Shown here: positions 35,890 through 44,019 of the stretch, in pieces
How positions within the stretch are numbered: the first letter of the stretch is position 1
Layout: the number at the start of each line of letters is the position of its first letter
NCBI RefSeq assembly: GCF_049650445.1
Contig: NZ_JBASAD010000022.1
Coordinates: 1-64,000 of the forward strand
Direction: 5' to 3'
DNA length: 64,000 nucleotides
Source of the DNA: Castellaniella sp049650445
GTDB taxonomy: Bacteria > Pseudomonadota > Gammaproteobacteria > Burkholderiales > Burkholderiaceae_B
Notes under the pieces: model-generated
What the model was told of the DNA's origin: nothing
Seen by the model: the letters and a program-made list of their open reading frames with translations, nothing else
The model's database searches: none
Position numbers and translations under genes: made by a program

Positions 35890-37962
35890 ATGCGCTGGAA
35901 CACCGCGCTCTTGAAAAAACTGGCAGGCTGTCTTTTCCTGACCGGCGGTTTATTGGGTTGTCACGGCACCGCCGTGCTCTCGGAAACAAACACGCCCTAC
36001 GAATTCGTCGTGGAGAACAGCACGCTTGAAATGAAGGACGGCGTGCATCTGGCGGTGACCTACTACCGCCCCGTCGCCAAGAAACCCGGGGAGACATTCC
36101 CGGTCATCATGGAAAAGGTGCCCTATCGCAAGGATGACTTTTTCACACTGGGCGACTATGAGTACGGCGCCTATTTCGCCAAGCACGGCTACGTCGTCGC
36201 CCGGGTCGACGTACGCGGCACCGGCGGCAGCGGTGGCCCCATCCCGGTCAGCGAATATTCCCAAGCCGAAATTGCCGATGCCGAAGAACTCGTTGCACAA
36301 CTCTCGAAGAAAAGCTGGTCCAACGGCAATGTGGGCATGTACGGCATCTCATGGAGCGCCTTCAACTCGATGATGACGGCGCACAGAAAACCGCCGGCGC
36401 TCAAAGCCATCATCGCCGCGCACGGATCGACGGACCTGTTTTACAACGACGTCCATTACATCGACGGCGCCTTGCACACGGACGTCTATGCACATCAGAT
36501 CGATACCGACAACTCGATGCCGCAGAGCCCGGACTACCGCATCGACGCAACTTATTTCCACAATCGCTTCGACCGGGAACCCTGGATATTCACCTGGCTG
36601 CGCCAGCAGCAGGATGGCGATTTCTGGCGCCAGGAATCGCTCGCATTCAAAACACCGCTGGAAGTGCCTGTCTACCTGATTGGCGGACTGCTCGACGGCT
36701 ACCGCGACTTCGCGGTTGACGTCAGCAAAACCGCCAAGGCGCCGGTCATGGCCGAAATCGGGCCCTGGAACCATGCCTGGCCCGAGTACGGCGCGCCCGG
36801 CCCCAACTACGAGTGGCGGGCCAAGGCCTTGCGCTGGTGGGACTACTGGCTCAAAGGCAAAGCCAACGGAATTCTGGACCAACCTGCCCGGATGGCCTTC
36901 ATGCGCACCGGTCACGCCCCCGCCACCGATCTGGCCACCGTCCCCGGCTATTGGCGCTGCGACCAGCAATGGCCCGTGGACGGCAGCACCACCCGGCGCC
37001 TCTATCCGCAAACGAAGCGGCAACTGGGCAATGCACCTTCCACGCAAGGCAATGCCGAAAAACTGCGCTACCGCGCCGGCGCCGGGATGGCCGCCGGCGG
37101 ATGGTGGGGCGAACAAACGGGCGACATGGCTGCGGACGACGCCCACAGCCTGGTCTACGACTCCGCCCCCTTGACCGAGGCCCTGGAAATCATGGGCATG
37201 CCGCAAGTACGCCTGCGCGTCGCGGCGGACGCCCCGTTCTACCAATGGACCGTGCGCCTGGAAGACGTGGCGCCGGACGGCCAGGTGTCCCTGATCAGCG
37301 GCGCCGCCATCAATCCGTCCCAACGCTTTTCACGCCTCAAGCCCGAAGCGCTGATTCCGGGCGAACCCACGACGCTGTCCACGGCGATCCATTTCACCAC
37401 CTGGCGTTTCAAACCCGGCCACCGCATCCGCCTGGCCGTCTCCAACGCGCAGTTCCCCATGATCTGGCCCAGCCCGACGCCCGGCACCACCACGCTGTTC
37501 CCCGGCGCCGAGACCTGGATCGACCTGCCGGTCGTGCCCACGCAACATGAAACCAGCCCATCTTGCGTGCTGCCAGCGCCCGAGGCCGGCGACCCTGCCC
37601 CCTTCGGCAAGGAACTGGAAAGCCACCCCCCGGTTTTCAAGAGCGTCCGCAATGAACAGACCGGCGACTCGACATTCACCACCGCCAGCGACATTGCCTG
37701 GACTCTGCACGGCAACACCTACCGGTCTGCAGAGCAGTACCAATGGGACGTCAATGACAAGGCGCCCGCCAAAGCCCGTTTCCGCGGCGAGCGCAGGAAT
37801 GTATTCACCATCGCGGGTCGTGAAATCGATCTACTGACCGTGGCGCGGATTGAATCGGATGCGACGACGTTCCACGTGACATTCACCAAGACGCTGCGAG
37901 AGAACGGCCGCCTGGTCAGGAAAAAGACGTGGACGGATCATATTCCTCGAAGATATCAATAA
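35890..37962 (+). CDS. CocE/NonD-family acyl hydrolase, probable lipoprotein
   Basis: A 690-residue alpha/beta hydrolase of the X-prolyl dipeptidyl-peptidase (S15)/cocaine-esterase family. It starts with a lipoprotein signal (LFLTGGLLGC lipobox near residue 24). The nucleophile serine lies in MYGISWSAF (residues ~150-158), preceded by the oxyanion region KVPYRKDDFF and VRGTGGSGG. The C-terminal part is the jelly-roll domain of the family (LRVAADAPFYQWTVRLEDVAPDGQVSLISGA). Exported or membrane-anchored peptidase or esterase activity is expected; the substrate is unknown. A bidirectional terminator follows. Confidence 0.85.
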   Translation: MRWNTALLKKLAGCLFLTGGLLGCHGTAVLSETNTPYEFVVENSTLEMKDGVHLAVTYYRPVAKKPGETFPVIMEKVPYRKDDFFTLGDYEYGAYFAKHGYVVARVDVRGTGGSGGPIPVSEYSQAEIADAEELVAQLSKKSWSNGNVGMYGISWSAFNSMMTAHRKPPALKAIIAAHGSTDLFYNDVHYIDGALHTDVYAHQIDTDNSMPQSPDYRIDATYFHNRFDREPWIFTWLRQQQDGDFWRQESLAFKTPLEVPVYLIGGLLDGYRDFAVDVSKTAKAPVMAEIGPWNHAWPEYGAPGPNYEWRAKALRWWDYWLKGKANGILDQPARMAFMRTGHAPATDLATVPGYWRCDQQWPVDGSTTRRLYPQTKRQLGNAPSTQGNAEKLRYRAGAGMAAGGWWGEQTGDMAADDAHSLVYDSAPLTEALEIMGMPQVRLRVAADAPFYQWTVRLEDVAPDGQVSLISGAAINPSQRFSRLKPEALIPGEPTTLSTAIHFTTWRFKPGHRIRLAVSNAQFPMIWPSPTPGTTTLFPGAETWIDLPVVPTQHETSPSCVLPAPEAGDPAPFGKELESHPPVFKSVRNEQTGDSTFTTASDIAWTLHGNTYRSAEQYQWDVNDKAPAKARFRGERRNVFTIAGREIDLLTVARIESDATTFHVTFTKTLRENGRLVRKKTWTDHIPRRYQ

Positions 37963-37981
37963 CGGCGTAACGGCCCCAAGT

Positions 37982-38042
37982 AAAAAACCCGCGAGACCTC
38001 ATGTCTACGCGGGTTTTTTACTGTTTGATGCCAGAAGGCATC
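37982..38042. terminator. Bidirectional terminator module, copy 1
   Basis: AAAACCCGCG...CGCGGGTTTTTT forms a stem with A- and T-tracts at 37982-38019, serving the CocE gene on the plus strand and the small ORF on the minus strand. A second hairpin GATGCCAGAAGGCATC follows at 38027-38042. A near copy occurs at 38471-38535. Confidence 0.85.
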
Positions 38043-38050
38043 GGACTCAG

Positions 38051-38371
38051 TCAGTCCACCAAAGCCGTCCCCGACCCCAGCGCAACCAGCCGCAGCGCGT
38101 TCCTGAGATTCTCTTTCATGAGCTTGCTCACCGCCTTTGCGGTATCCGCATCGCGCGGGTTCGCCAGGCAGGTCAACAGTCGCTCGATGTCACCGTCCGT
38201 CAACATGACCTGATGCTGGTCCGAGCCGTCTTTGCCATTCGGAACCCAGGCCGTGATCTGAACGCCCAGCCTGCCCTGGTCATCGATCTGAGTTTCTGCA
38301 TGCCCAGGAAATTTCGCACGCAAGGCCCCTGCTTTTCCCTCTGAGGATTCTTCGGTTTTTTTTATCTTCAT
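38051..38371 (-). CDS. Hypothetical protein of 106 residues
   Basis: The protein starts MKIKKTEESSEGKAGALR and is hydrophilic, with a central beta-type stretch (QIDDQGRLGVQITAWVPNG) and a helical C-terminus (DGDIERLLTCLANPRDADTAKAVSKLMKENLRNALRLVA). No signal peptide, membrane segment or known domain is recognised. It lies between two near-identical terminator modules, which suggests it is a recently inserted or duplicated cassette. The start at 38371 is the ATG after a run of A-rich sequence; longer extensions read through the second terminator. Confidence 0.5.
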   Translation of the reverse strand: MKIKKTEESSEGKAGALRAKFPGHAETQIDDQGRLGVQITAWVPNGKDGSDQHQVMLTDGDIERLLTCLANPRDADTAKAVSKLMKENLRNALRLVALGSGTALVD

Positions 38372-38470
38372 GACACTCCCGTCGTCTCGGATCACACCGG
38401 CTGATTCTATGCCTGCCCAGCCCGAAAAATCCCTCAAGGAAAACCATGATCCATGACGCTCTGACCCGCC

Positions 38471-38535
38471 AAAAGCAAAAAACCCGCAAGACTGAGCGTC
38501 TACGCGGGTTTTGCTTTTTGATGTCGGAGGACATC
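38471..38535. terminator. Bidirectional terminator module, copy 2 (tRNA-Leu terminator)
   Basis: The stem AAAAGCAAAA-ACCCGC pairs with GCGGGTTTTGCTTTT at 38471-38519, followed by the hairpin GATGTCGGAGGACATC at 38520-38535. It terminates the tRNA-Leu transcript on the minus strand and resembles copy 1 in both hairpins and in their spacing. Confidence 0.8.
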
Positions 38536-38566
38536 GGACTGAATTGGACTTCCCGATAAAGAGAAG

Positions 38567-38651
38567 TGGTGCCCAGGAGAGGACTCGAACCTCCACACCT
38601 TGCGGCACATGGACCTGAACCATGCGCGTCTACCAATTCCGCCACCTGGGC
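38567..38651 (-). tRNA. tRNA-Leu (anticodon CAG)
   Basis: The minus strand folds into a class II tRNA of 85 bases: acceptor GCCCAGG pairs with CCTGGGC, the anticodon loop is TTCAGGT (CAG), there is a long variable arm, the T-loop is GGTTCGAGTCC and CCA is encoded. Confidence 0.95.
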
Positions 38652-38759
38652 ACTGCATAACGTGTATGCTATTGTCTTCGCCGATCCGCTGCGTTGTTTA
38701 GCGCCTCGTTCAGCGAAGACAGAAATATACACTACATTTTTTTTGGATGCAAATAGCCT

Positions 38760-41195
38760 TTGAAAAAGCGAACCAACAACGACAATAACCGCGACGCTTC
38801 CAACCCGCCGGCGAACGGTCTCTCCTTTGATTTCGACCCCAACGTCCCCACCCGCGAACAGGTGCTGGACACCCTGCGTAAAGCCGGCAAGCCCCTATCG
38901 CCCGAGGCTCTGGCCGACGCCACACACGCGACGATTCCCCTGTCCACCGGCTTCATCCGCCGCATCAAGGCCATGGAACGCGATGGCCAGGTGCGCTATA
39001 ACCCCCAGGGAAGGTTGCAAATCTGCAACAACACGCACTTCATCACCGGCATCGTCCAGGGTCATCGGGACGGCTTCGGCTTTCTGATCCCCGACGGGGG
39101 GGGCCAGGACCTGTTCCTGTCGCCTCACGAAATGGCCAAGGTCCTGCACGGCGACCGGGTCAAGGTCAAAGAAACCGGTGAATTCCGCGGCCGCCCCGAG
39201 GGCGCGATCGTCGAAGTCGTCGAACGGCGCACGCTGAAACTGGTCGGCCGCTTTCTGAAGGAACGCGGCATCTTCATCGTCGCGCCCGAAGACCAGCGCA
39301 TCAAACACGACATTCTGATCGCGCCGCAGGACACGGCGGGCGCCGAGCCCGGCCAGGTGGTGACGGTGCAGATCCTGCGCCAGCCCGCCAGCCATATTCA
39401 GCCCCTGGGCCGCATCACCGAGGTCCTGGGCGAGATCGACGATCCCGGCATGGAAATCGAAATCGCCGTGCGCAAGTTCGACGTGCCGGTGGAATTCTCC
39501 GACGCCACGCGCCGGCAACTGGCCTCGATTCCGGATCATGTCCGCGCGGAAGACTGGGAGGGCCGCATCGACCTGCGCGACGTGCCCTTCATCACCATCG
39601 ACGGCGAGGACGCACGCGACTTCGACGACGCGGTGTTCTGCATGCCCGCCGACCTGGGCACGGCCAAACGTGCGCGGCCCGGCTGGCGGCTGCTGGTGGC
39701 CATCGCCGACGTCAGCCACTACGTGCGCCCCAATTCGGCGCTGGACGAGGACGCCCTGGACCGGGGCACCAGCGTGTATTTCCCGCGCCGCGTCATCCCC
39801 ATGCTGCCCGAGGCCCTGTCCAACGGCATCTGTTCGCTGAATCCGGACGCGGACCGTCTGGTGATGGTGTGCGACATGATGATCCCGGCGGGCGGCGCCA
39901 AGGCCGGATCCATCGCCGCCTATCAGTTCTACGAAGCCGTCATCCATTCCCACGCCCGCACCACCTACACCGACATCTGGGCGGCGCTGCAGCAGCCCAC
40001 CGGCCCGGCGGCGCAAAACCTGGGCGATCTGCTGCCCCACGTGCAGACGGCCTACGATCTGTTCCAGTCCTTCGAGCAGGCCCGGCGCAAGCGCGGTGCG
40101 ATCGATTTCGACACGGTCGAGACCCGCATCGTCTGCAATCCCCTGGGCCGCATCGAGCGCATCGAACCCTACGTGCGCAACGATGCCCACCGCCTGATCG
40201 AAGAATGCATGCTGGCGGCCAATACCTGCGCGGCGGACTTCATCGTGCGCAACAAGGCCCAGGCACTGTTCCGCGTGCATGACGGCCCGACCCCGGAAAA
40301 GCTGCAGACGCTGCGCGAGTACCTGCGCCTCCTGGGCCTGACGCTGGAAGGCGGCGATGACCCATCGACTGCCGACTACGCCCGCCTGATCCAGGCCAGC
40401 CGGTCACGGCCGGACTTCGCCTCGATCCAGACGATGTGCCTGCGCTCGATGCAGCAGGCCATCTACAGCCCCGAACAGACCGGCCACTTCGGCCTGGCCT
40501 ACGAACACTACGCCCACTTCACCTCGCCCATCCGGCGCTATCCGGACTTGCTGGTACACCGCGTGATCCGGGGCCTGCTGCGCCAGCGCCGCTACCAGCC
40601 GCCGGCGCTGCCGGGCCTGCCCGCCGATCCCGCCCTGCCCGCGAAGATCCGCGAACACGATGCCTGGGAAGCCCTGGGCGCGCTGCTGTCGGCCCGCGAA
40701 CGGCGCGCCGACGAGGCCTCGCGCGACGTCGAGGCCTGGCTGAAATGTTGGTTTGTGCGCGAACACGTGGGTGAAGTCTTCAGCGGCCGGATCAGCAGCG
40801 TCACCAGCTTCGGGGTATTCGTCACGCTGGACACGCTCTACGTGGAAGGGCTGGTGCATATCTCCGAACTGGGCGGCGACTACTTCCAGTACCACGAGGC
40901 CCTGAACGAACTGCGCGGCGAACGCACCGGCTTGCGCTACCAGTTGGGCGACGCCCTGCAGGTGCAGGTGGCCCGCGTAGACCTGGAGGCCCGGCGCATC
41001 GACTTCCGACCGTTCAAGGGCGAAGACTTCAAGTCGTTGCAGGCCGAGATCGAGGGCGACCCCCGCCCTTCCCGCCCGTATAAAAAGGCCGCAGGCGCCA
41101 AGCCTGCCGCCCTGCGCGGCACCACGGCCCATCAGCGCCGCGCCGAGGCCAAGCGCGCCGCGCGTCAGGAAACACCGCGCAAGCGGCGTTCCTGA
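38760..41195 (+). CDS. rnr: Ribonuclease R
   Basis: The 811-residue 3'-5' exoribonuclease degrades structured RNA and helps mature rRNA and tmRNA. Domains in order: an N-terminal winged helix (EQVLDTLRKAGKPLSPEAL), cold-shock domains (VQGHRDGFGFLIPDGGGQDLFLS), the RNB catalytic domain with DGEDARDFDDAVFC aspartates, an S1 domain (GEVFSGRISSVTSFGVFVTLDTLYVEGLVHIS) and a Lys/Arg-rich tail. It appears to start with TTG at 38760: the nearest upstream ATG is out of frame and no in-frame ATG gives the N-terminus. Confidence 0.95.
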   Translation: MKKRTNNDNNRDASNPPANGLSFDFDPNVPTREQVLDTLRKAGKPLSPEALADATHATIPLSTGFIRRIKAMERDGQVRYNPQGRLQICNNTHFITGIVQGHRDGFGFLIPDGGGQDLFLSPHEMAKVLHGDRVKVKETGEFRGRPEGAIVEVVERRTLKLVGRFLKERGIFIVAPEDQRIKHDILIAPQDTAGAEPGQVVTVQILRQPASHIQPLGRITEVLGEIDDPGMEIEIAVRKFDVPVEFSDATRRQLASIPDHVRAEDWEGRIDLRDVPFITIDGEDARDFDDAVFCMPADLGTAKRARPGWRLLVAIADVSHYVRPNSALDEDALDRGTSVYFPRRVIPMLPEALSNGICSLNPDADRLVMVCDMMIPAGGAKAGSIAAYQFYEAVIHSHARTTYTDIWAALQQPTGPAAQNLGDLLPHVQTAYDLFQSFEQARRKRGAIDFDTVETRIVCNPLGRIERIEPYVRNDAHRLIEECMLAANTCAADFIVRNKAQALFRVHDGPTPEKLQTLREYLRLLGLTLEGGDDPSTADYARLIQASRSRPDFASIQTMCLRSMQQAIYSPEQTGHFGLAYEHYAHFTSPIRRYPDLLVHRVIRGLLRQRRYQPPALPGLPADPALPAKIREHDAWEALGALLSARERRADEASRDVEAWLKCWFVREHVGEVFSGRISSVTSFGVFVTLDTLYVEGLVHISELGGDYFQYHEALNELRGERTGLRYQLGDALQVQVARVDLEARRIDFRPFKGEDFKSLQAEIEGDPRPSRPYKKAAGAKPAALRGTTAHQRRAEAKRAARQETPRKRRS

Positions 41196-41272
41196 TCCGA
41201 CGCACTACAATTCCAGAAAGGGTCCGCCCCGTGCGGCGGACCCGCTTCGTCCACCCCGATAGGCCCCGCCCG

Positions 41273-42025
41273 ATGTCATCCCAACAAATCCTGGCCGGTT
41301 TCCATGCCGTGCAGGCGCGTCTGCGCCACGCCCCGGACTCCATCCGCGACGTCTACCTGGACACCTCGCGCCAGGACGCCCGCATGCAACGCTGCATCGA
41401 ACAACTGGAGGCCGCGAACGTGCGCTGGCACGCCGCCGACGCCCAGCGTCTGGACGGGCTGGCGCACGGGGTGCGCCACCAGGGCATCGTCGCTCTGGCC
41501 CGCCCCCGACCGCTGGCCGTGGCGGTGGACGAGGTGCTGGATACGCTGGAAGATCGCGGCGAACCCGCCCTGCTGCTGGTGCTCGACGGCGTCACCGACC
41601 CGCACAATCTGGGCGCCTGCCTGCGTACTGCCGACGCCGCCGGCGTACATGCCGTCATCGCCCCGAAGGACCGCGCCGTCGGACTGAACACGACGGTCCA
41701 GCGTGTAGCCTGCGGCGCGGCCGACACCGTGCCCTATCTGATGGTCACCAATCTGGCGCGCACCCTGCGCGCCCTGCGCGAACGCGACGTCTGGCTGGTG
41801 GGCACGGACGACGCCGCCACGCACAGCCTGCACCAGGTCGATGCGCGCCGCCCCATGGCCTGGGTCATGGGCGCCGAAGGCGAAGGCATGCGCCGCCTGA
41901 CCCGCGAGACCTGCGACGAACTCGTGTCCATCCCCATGCGCGGCTCGATCGAAAGCCTGAACGTCAGCGTCGCCAGCGCAGTCTGCCTGTACGAGACCGT
42001 GCGCCAGCGACTGGCGCCCGTCTGA
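41273..42025 (+). CDS. rlmB: 23S rRNA 2'-O-ribose methyltransferase RlmB (SpoU family)
   Basis: The 250-residue SPOUT methyltransferase has an N-terminal L30e-like substrate domain and a C-terminal knot with the motifs VLDGVTDPHNLGACLRTADAAGV, VMGAEGEGMRRL and IPMRGSIESLNVSVASAVCLYE. RlmB methylates G2251 of 23S rRNA in E. coli. Pairing with rnr directly upstream (77-base gap) is the usual proteobacterial arrangement. Confidence 0.93.
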   Translation: MSSQQILAGFHAVQARLRHAPDSIRDVYLDTSRQDARMQRCIEQLEAANVRWHAADAQRLDGLAHGVRHQGIVALARPRPLAVAVDEVLDTLEDRGEPALLLVLDGVTDPHNLGACLRTADAAGVHAVIAPKDRAVGLNTTVQRVACGAADTVPYLMVTNLARTLRALRERDVWLVGTDDAATHSLHQVDARRPMAWVMGAEGEGMRRLTRETCDELVSIPMRGSIESLNVSVASAVCLYETVRQRLAPV

Positions 42026-42113
42026 CAGACGCGCCAACGAAAAAGCGCATAATGTCCGGGCCGACCCGCCCGGGCCGAGCCCTTTCCCCTTCAATCCGAT
42101 CCACCGTCTCCCC

Positions 42114-43349
42114 ATGTCCGATCAAGGCTTCACCACCCGGCTCGTCCACGCCGACCACCATGCCAAGCTGGAACACGGTGCCATCCACCAGCCCATCCAT
42201 CCGTCCACCGAATACGCCTTCGCCGACGCGCGCGAACTGGCCGCCGTATTCCAGAACAAGCCCGGCTACACCTACGCCCGGCAGGGCACGCCGACCACGG
42301 CCTCGCTGGAAGCCAAGGTCACGGATATGGAGCACGGGCTGGGCACGGTGACCTTCGCCACCGGCATGGCGGCGCTGAACGCCATTTTCTTCGCCCTGCT
42401 CCGCCAAGGGGACCACCTGGTCGCCAGCAAATACATCTTCGGCAACACCAACAGCCTGTTGATGACGCTGGAAAATTTCGGTGTGGAACTGAGCCTGGTG
42501 GACGCGACCGACGCCGCCCAGGTCGAGGCGGCGATCCGACCCAATACCCGCATGGTCTTCGTCGAGACCATCGCCAACCCCGGCACCCAGATCGCCGATC
42601 TGAAGGCGATCGGCGATCTGTGCCAGGCGCGCAAGCTGGTCTACGTGGTGGACAGCACCCTGTCCTCACCCTACCTGGCCCCGAGCCGGAATTTCGGCGC
42701 GTCGCTGGTGATCAATTCCCTGTCCAAGCATATCGGCGGCCACGGCAACGCCCTGGGCGGCGCCGTCACCCAGACCGGGCTGTACGACTGGACCCACTTC
42801 CCGCACATCTACGAGCAATACCGCAAGGGCGACCCGCGCGGCTGGGGCCTGCTGCAGATCAAGAAAAAGGGCCTGCGAGACATGGGCGGCACTCTGTCCT
42901 CGGACGTGGCCCACCGCATCGCGGCCGGCGCCGAGACCATGGCGCTGCGCATGGACCGCATTTGTTCCAACGCCCTGGCGCTGGCACGCTTTCTGGAAAC
43001 CCATCCGCTGGTCGGCAAGGTCCACTACCCCGGCCTGCCCGGCCATCCCCAGCACGCGCGCGCCACGCAGTGGTTCGGCGGCCGCTACGGCGGCCTGCTG
43101 GGCGTCGAGCTGCACGACCATGTCGACGTCTTCGACTGCCTGAACCGCCTGCGCGTCGTGGCCCTGGCCACCCACCTGGGGGACAATCGCACCCTGGTGC
43201 TGCCCGCCGCCCATACCATCTACTACGAGATGGGTCCGGAGCGCCGCGCCCTGATGGGCATCCCCGACGGTTTCCTGCGTATCTCCGTGGGGATCGAAGA
43301 CGAAGCCGATCTGATCGGTGATTTCGCCCAGGCGCTGGACGCGATGTAA
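42114..43349 (+). CDS. Cystathionine gamma-synthase-family PLP enzyme
   Basis: A 411-residue transsulfuration-family enzyme. Seen: YTYARQGTPTTASLEAKV, the PLP-stacking region, DSTLSSPYLAPSRNFGASLVINSLSKHIGGHGN containing the Schiff-base lysine (SLSKH), and GIEDEADLIGDFAQAL at the end. Family members act on O-acyl-homoserine, cystathionine or methionine; the precise reaction cannot be decided from sequence. A monocistronic unit. Confidence 0.85.
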   Translation: MSDQGFTTRLVHADHHAKLEHGAIHQPIHPSTEYAFADARELAAVFQNKPGYTYARQGTPTTASLEAKVTDMEHGLGTVTFATGMAALNAIFFALLRQGDHLVASKYIFGNTNSLLMTLENFGVELSLVDATDAAQVEAAIRPNTRMVFVETIANPGTQIADLKAIGDLCQARKLVYVVDSTLSSPYLAPSRNFGASLVINSLSKHIGGHGNALGGAVTQTGLYDWTHFPHIYEQYRKGDPRGWGLLQIKKKGLRDMGGTLSSDVAHRIAAGAETMALRMDRICSNALALARFLETHPLVGKVHYPGLPGHPQHARATQWFGGRYGGLLGVELHDHVDVFDCLNRLRVVALATHLGDNRTLVLPAAHTIYYEMGPERRALMGIPDGFLRISVGIEDEADLIGDFAQALDAM

Positions 43350-43449
43350 AGCTGTTCGATGCCGATTCCTGGTTTGGGGTATACCCGTACCCGACGGTGG
43401 TTTTTTTTAACAAACGTCAGGAAACACGCGGGTTTCCAGTGATTTCTTC

Positions 43450-43496
43450 TTGACACTCCAGGCCATTCGAAGGCTTAATACGGCTTAGCCTTCGAA
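43450..43496 (+). promoter_or_regulatory. Candidate hup promoter with embedded inverted repeat
   Basis: TTGACA at 43450-43455 is a perfect -35 element; a -10-like CTTAAT or TTAATA follows at about 43474-43480. A perfect ten-base inverted repeat TTCGAAGGCT (43466-43475) and AGCCTTCGAA (43487-43496) overlaps the -10 region and the likely transcript start. It lies about 130 bases before the HU gene in a 274-base intergenic region. Confidence 0.5.
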
Positions 43497-43623
43497 CCGG
43501 CCAGAATCCTGCCGCCCTGCGGCCGTGAAAACCGGATCGGCCTGGCTGAGACAGACCATCATCCATCAAACAGCCTGGCGGATCGTCCGCCTGGCCACAA
43601 TAAACCTCAGGGGTATTTCATCA

Positions 43624-43902
43624 ATGAACAAGACCGAGCTGATCGAGCACATCTCCTCCAAGACCGATCTCTCCAAGGCTGATGTGGGCCGTGCCCTGGA
43701 AGCCTTCGTGGGCGCCGTGAAGACCACCCTGAAGAAGAAGGGCTCGGTCACCCTGGTCGGCTTCGGCACCTTCGCCGTGTCCGAACGCGCTGCCCGCACC
43801 GGCCGCAACCCGCGCACCGGCGAAGAAATCAAGATCAAGAAGGCCCGCGTGCCGAAGTTCCGTCCGGGCAAGGCCCTGAAGGATGCCGTGAACTCCAAGT
43901 AA
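43624..43902 (+). CDS. hup: DNA-binding protein HU
   Basis: A 92-residue histone-like protein with the bacterial HU pattern: MNKTELIEHISSKTDLSKADVGRAL, GSVTLVGFGTFAVSERAARTGRNPRTGEEIKI and a KFRPGKALKDAVN tail. It bends and compacts DNA. The ATG at 43624 gives the canonical N-terminus. A terminator follows within 20 bases. Confidence 0.95.
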   Translation: MNKTELIEHISSKTDLSKADVGRALEAFVGAVKTTLKKKGSVTLVGFGTFAVSERAARTGRNPRTGEEIKIKKARVPKFRPGKALKDAVNSK

Positions 43903-43918
43903 TCCGGCGCTTCACGCA

Positions 43919-43950
43919 CAAAAGGCCACCGCATCGTCGGTGGCCTTTTC
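43919..43950 (+). terminator. Rho-independent terminator after HU
   Basis: AAAAGGCCACC...GGTGGCCTTTT forms a GC-rich stem of eleven base pairs followed by a T-tract, 17 bases after the hup stop. Confidence 0.9.
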
Positions 43951-44019
43951 CGTTTTGGCCGCACCCGACGCCCGGACCGGCCGCCACTCTGAAATTTTCA
44001 CCCTGGAAGGAAGCACACG

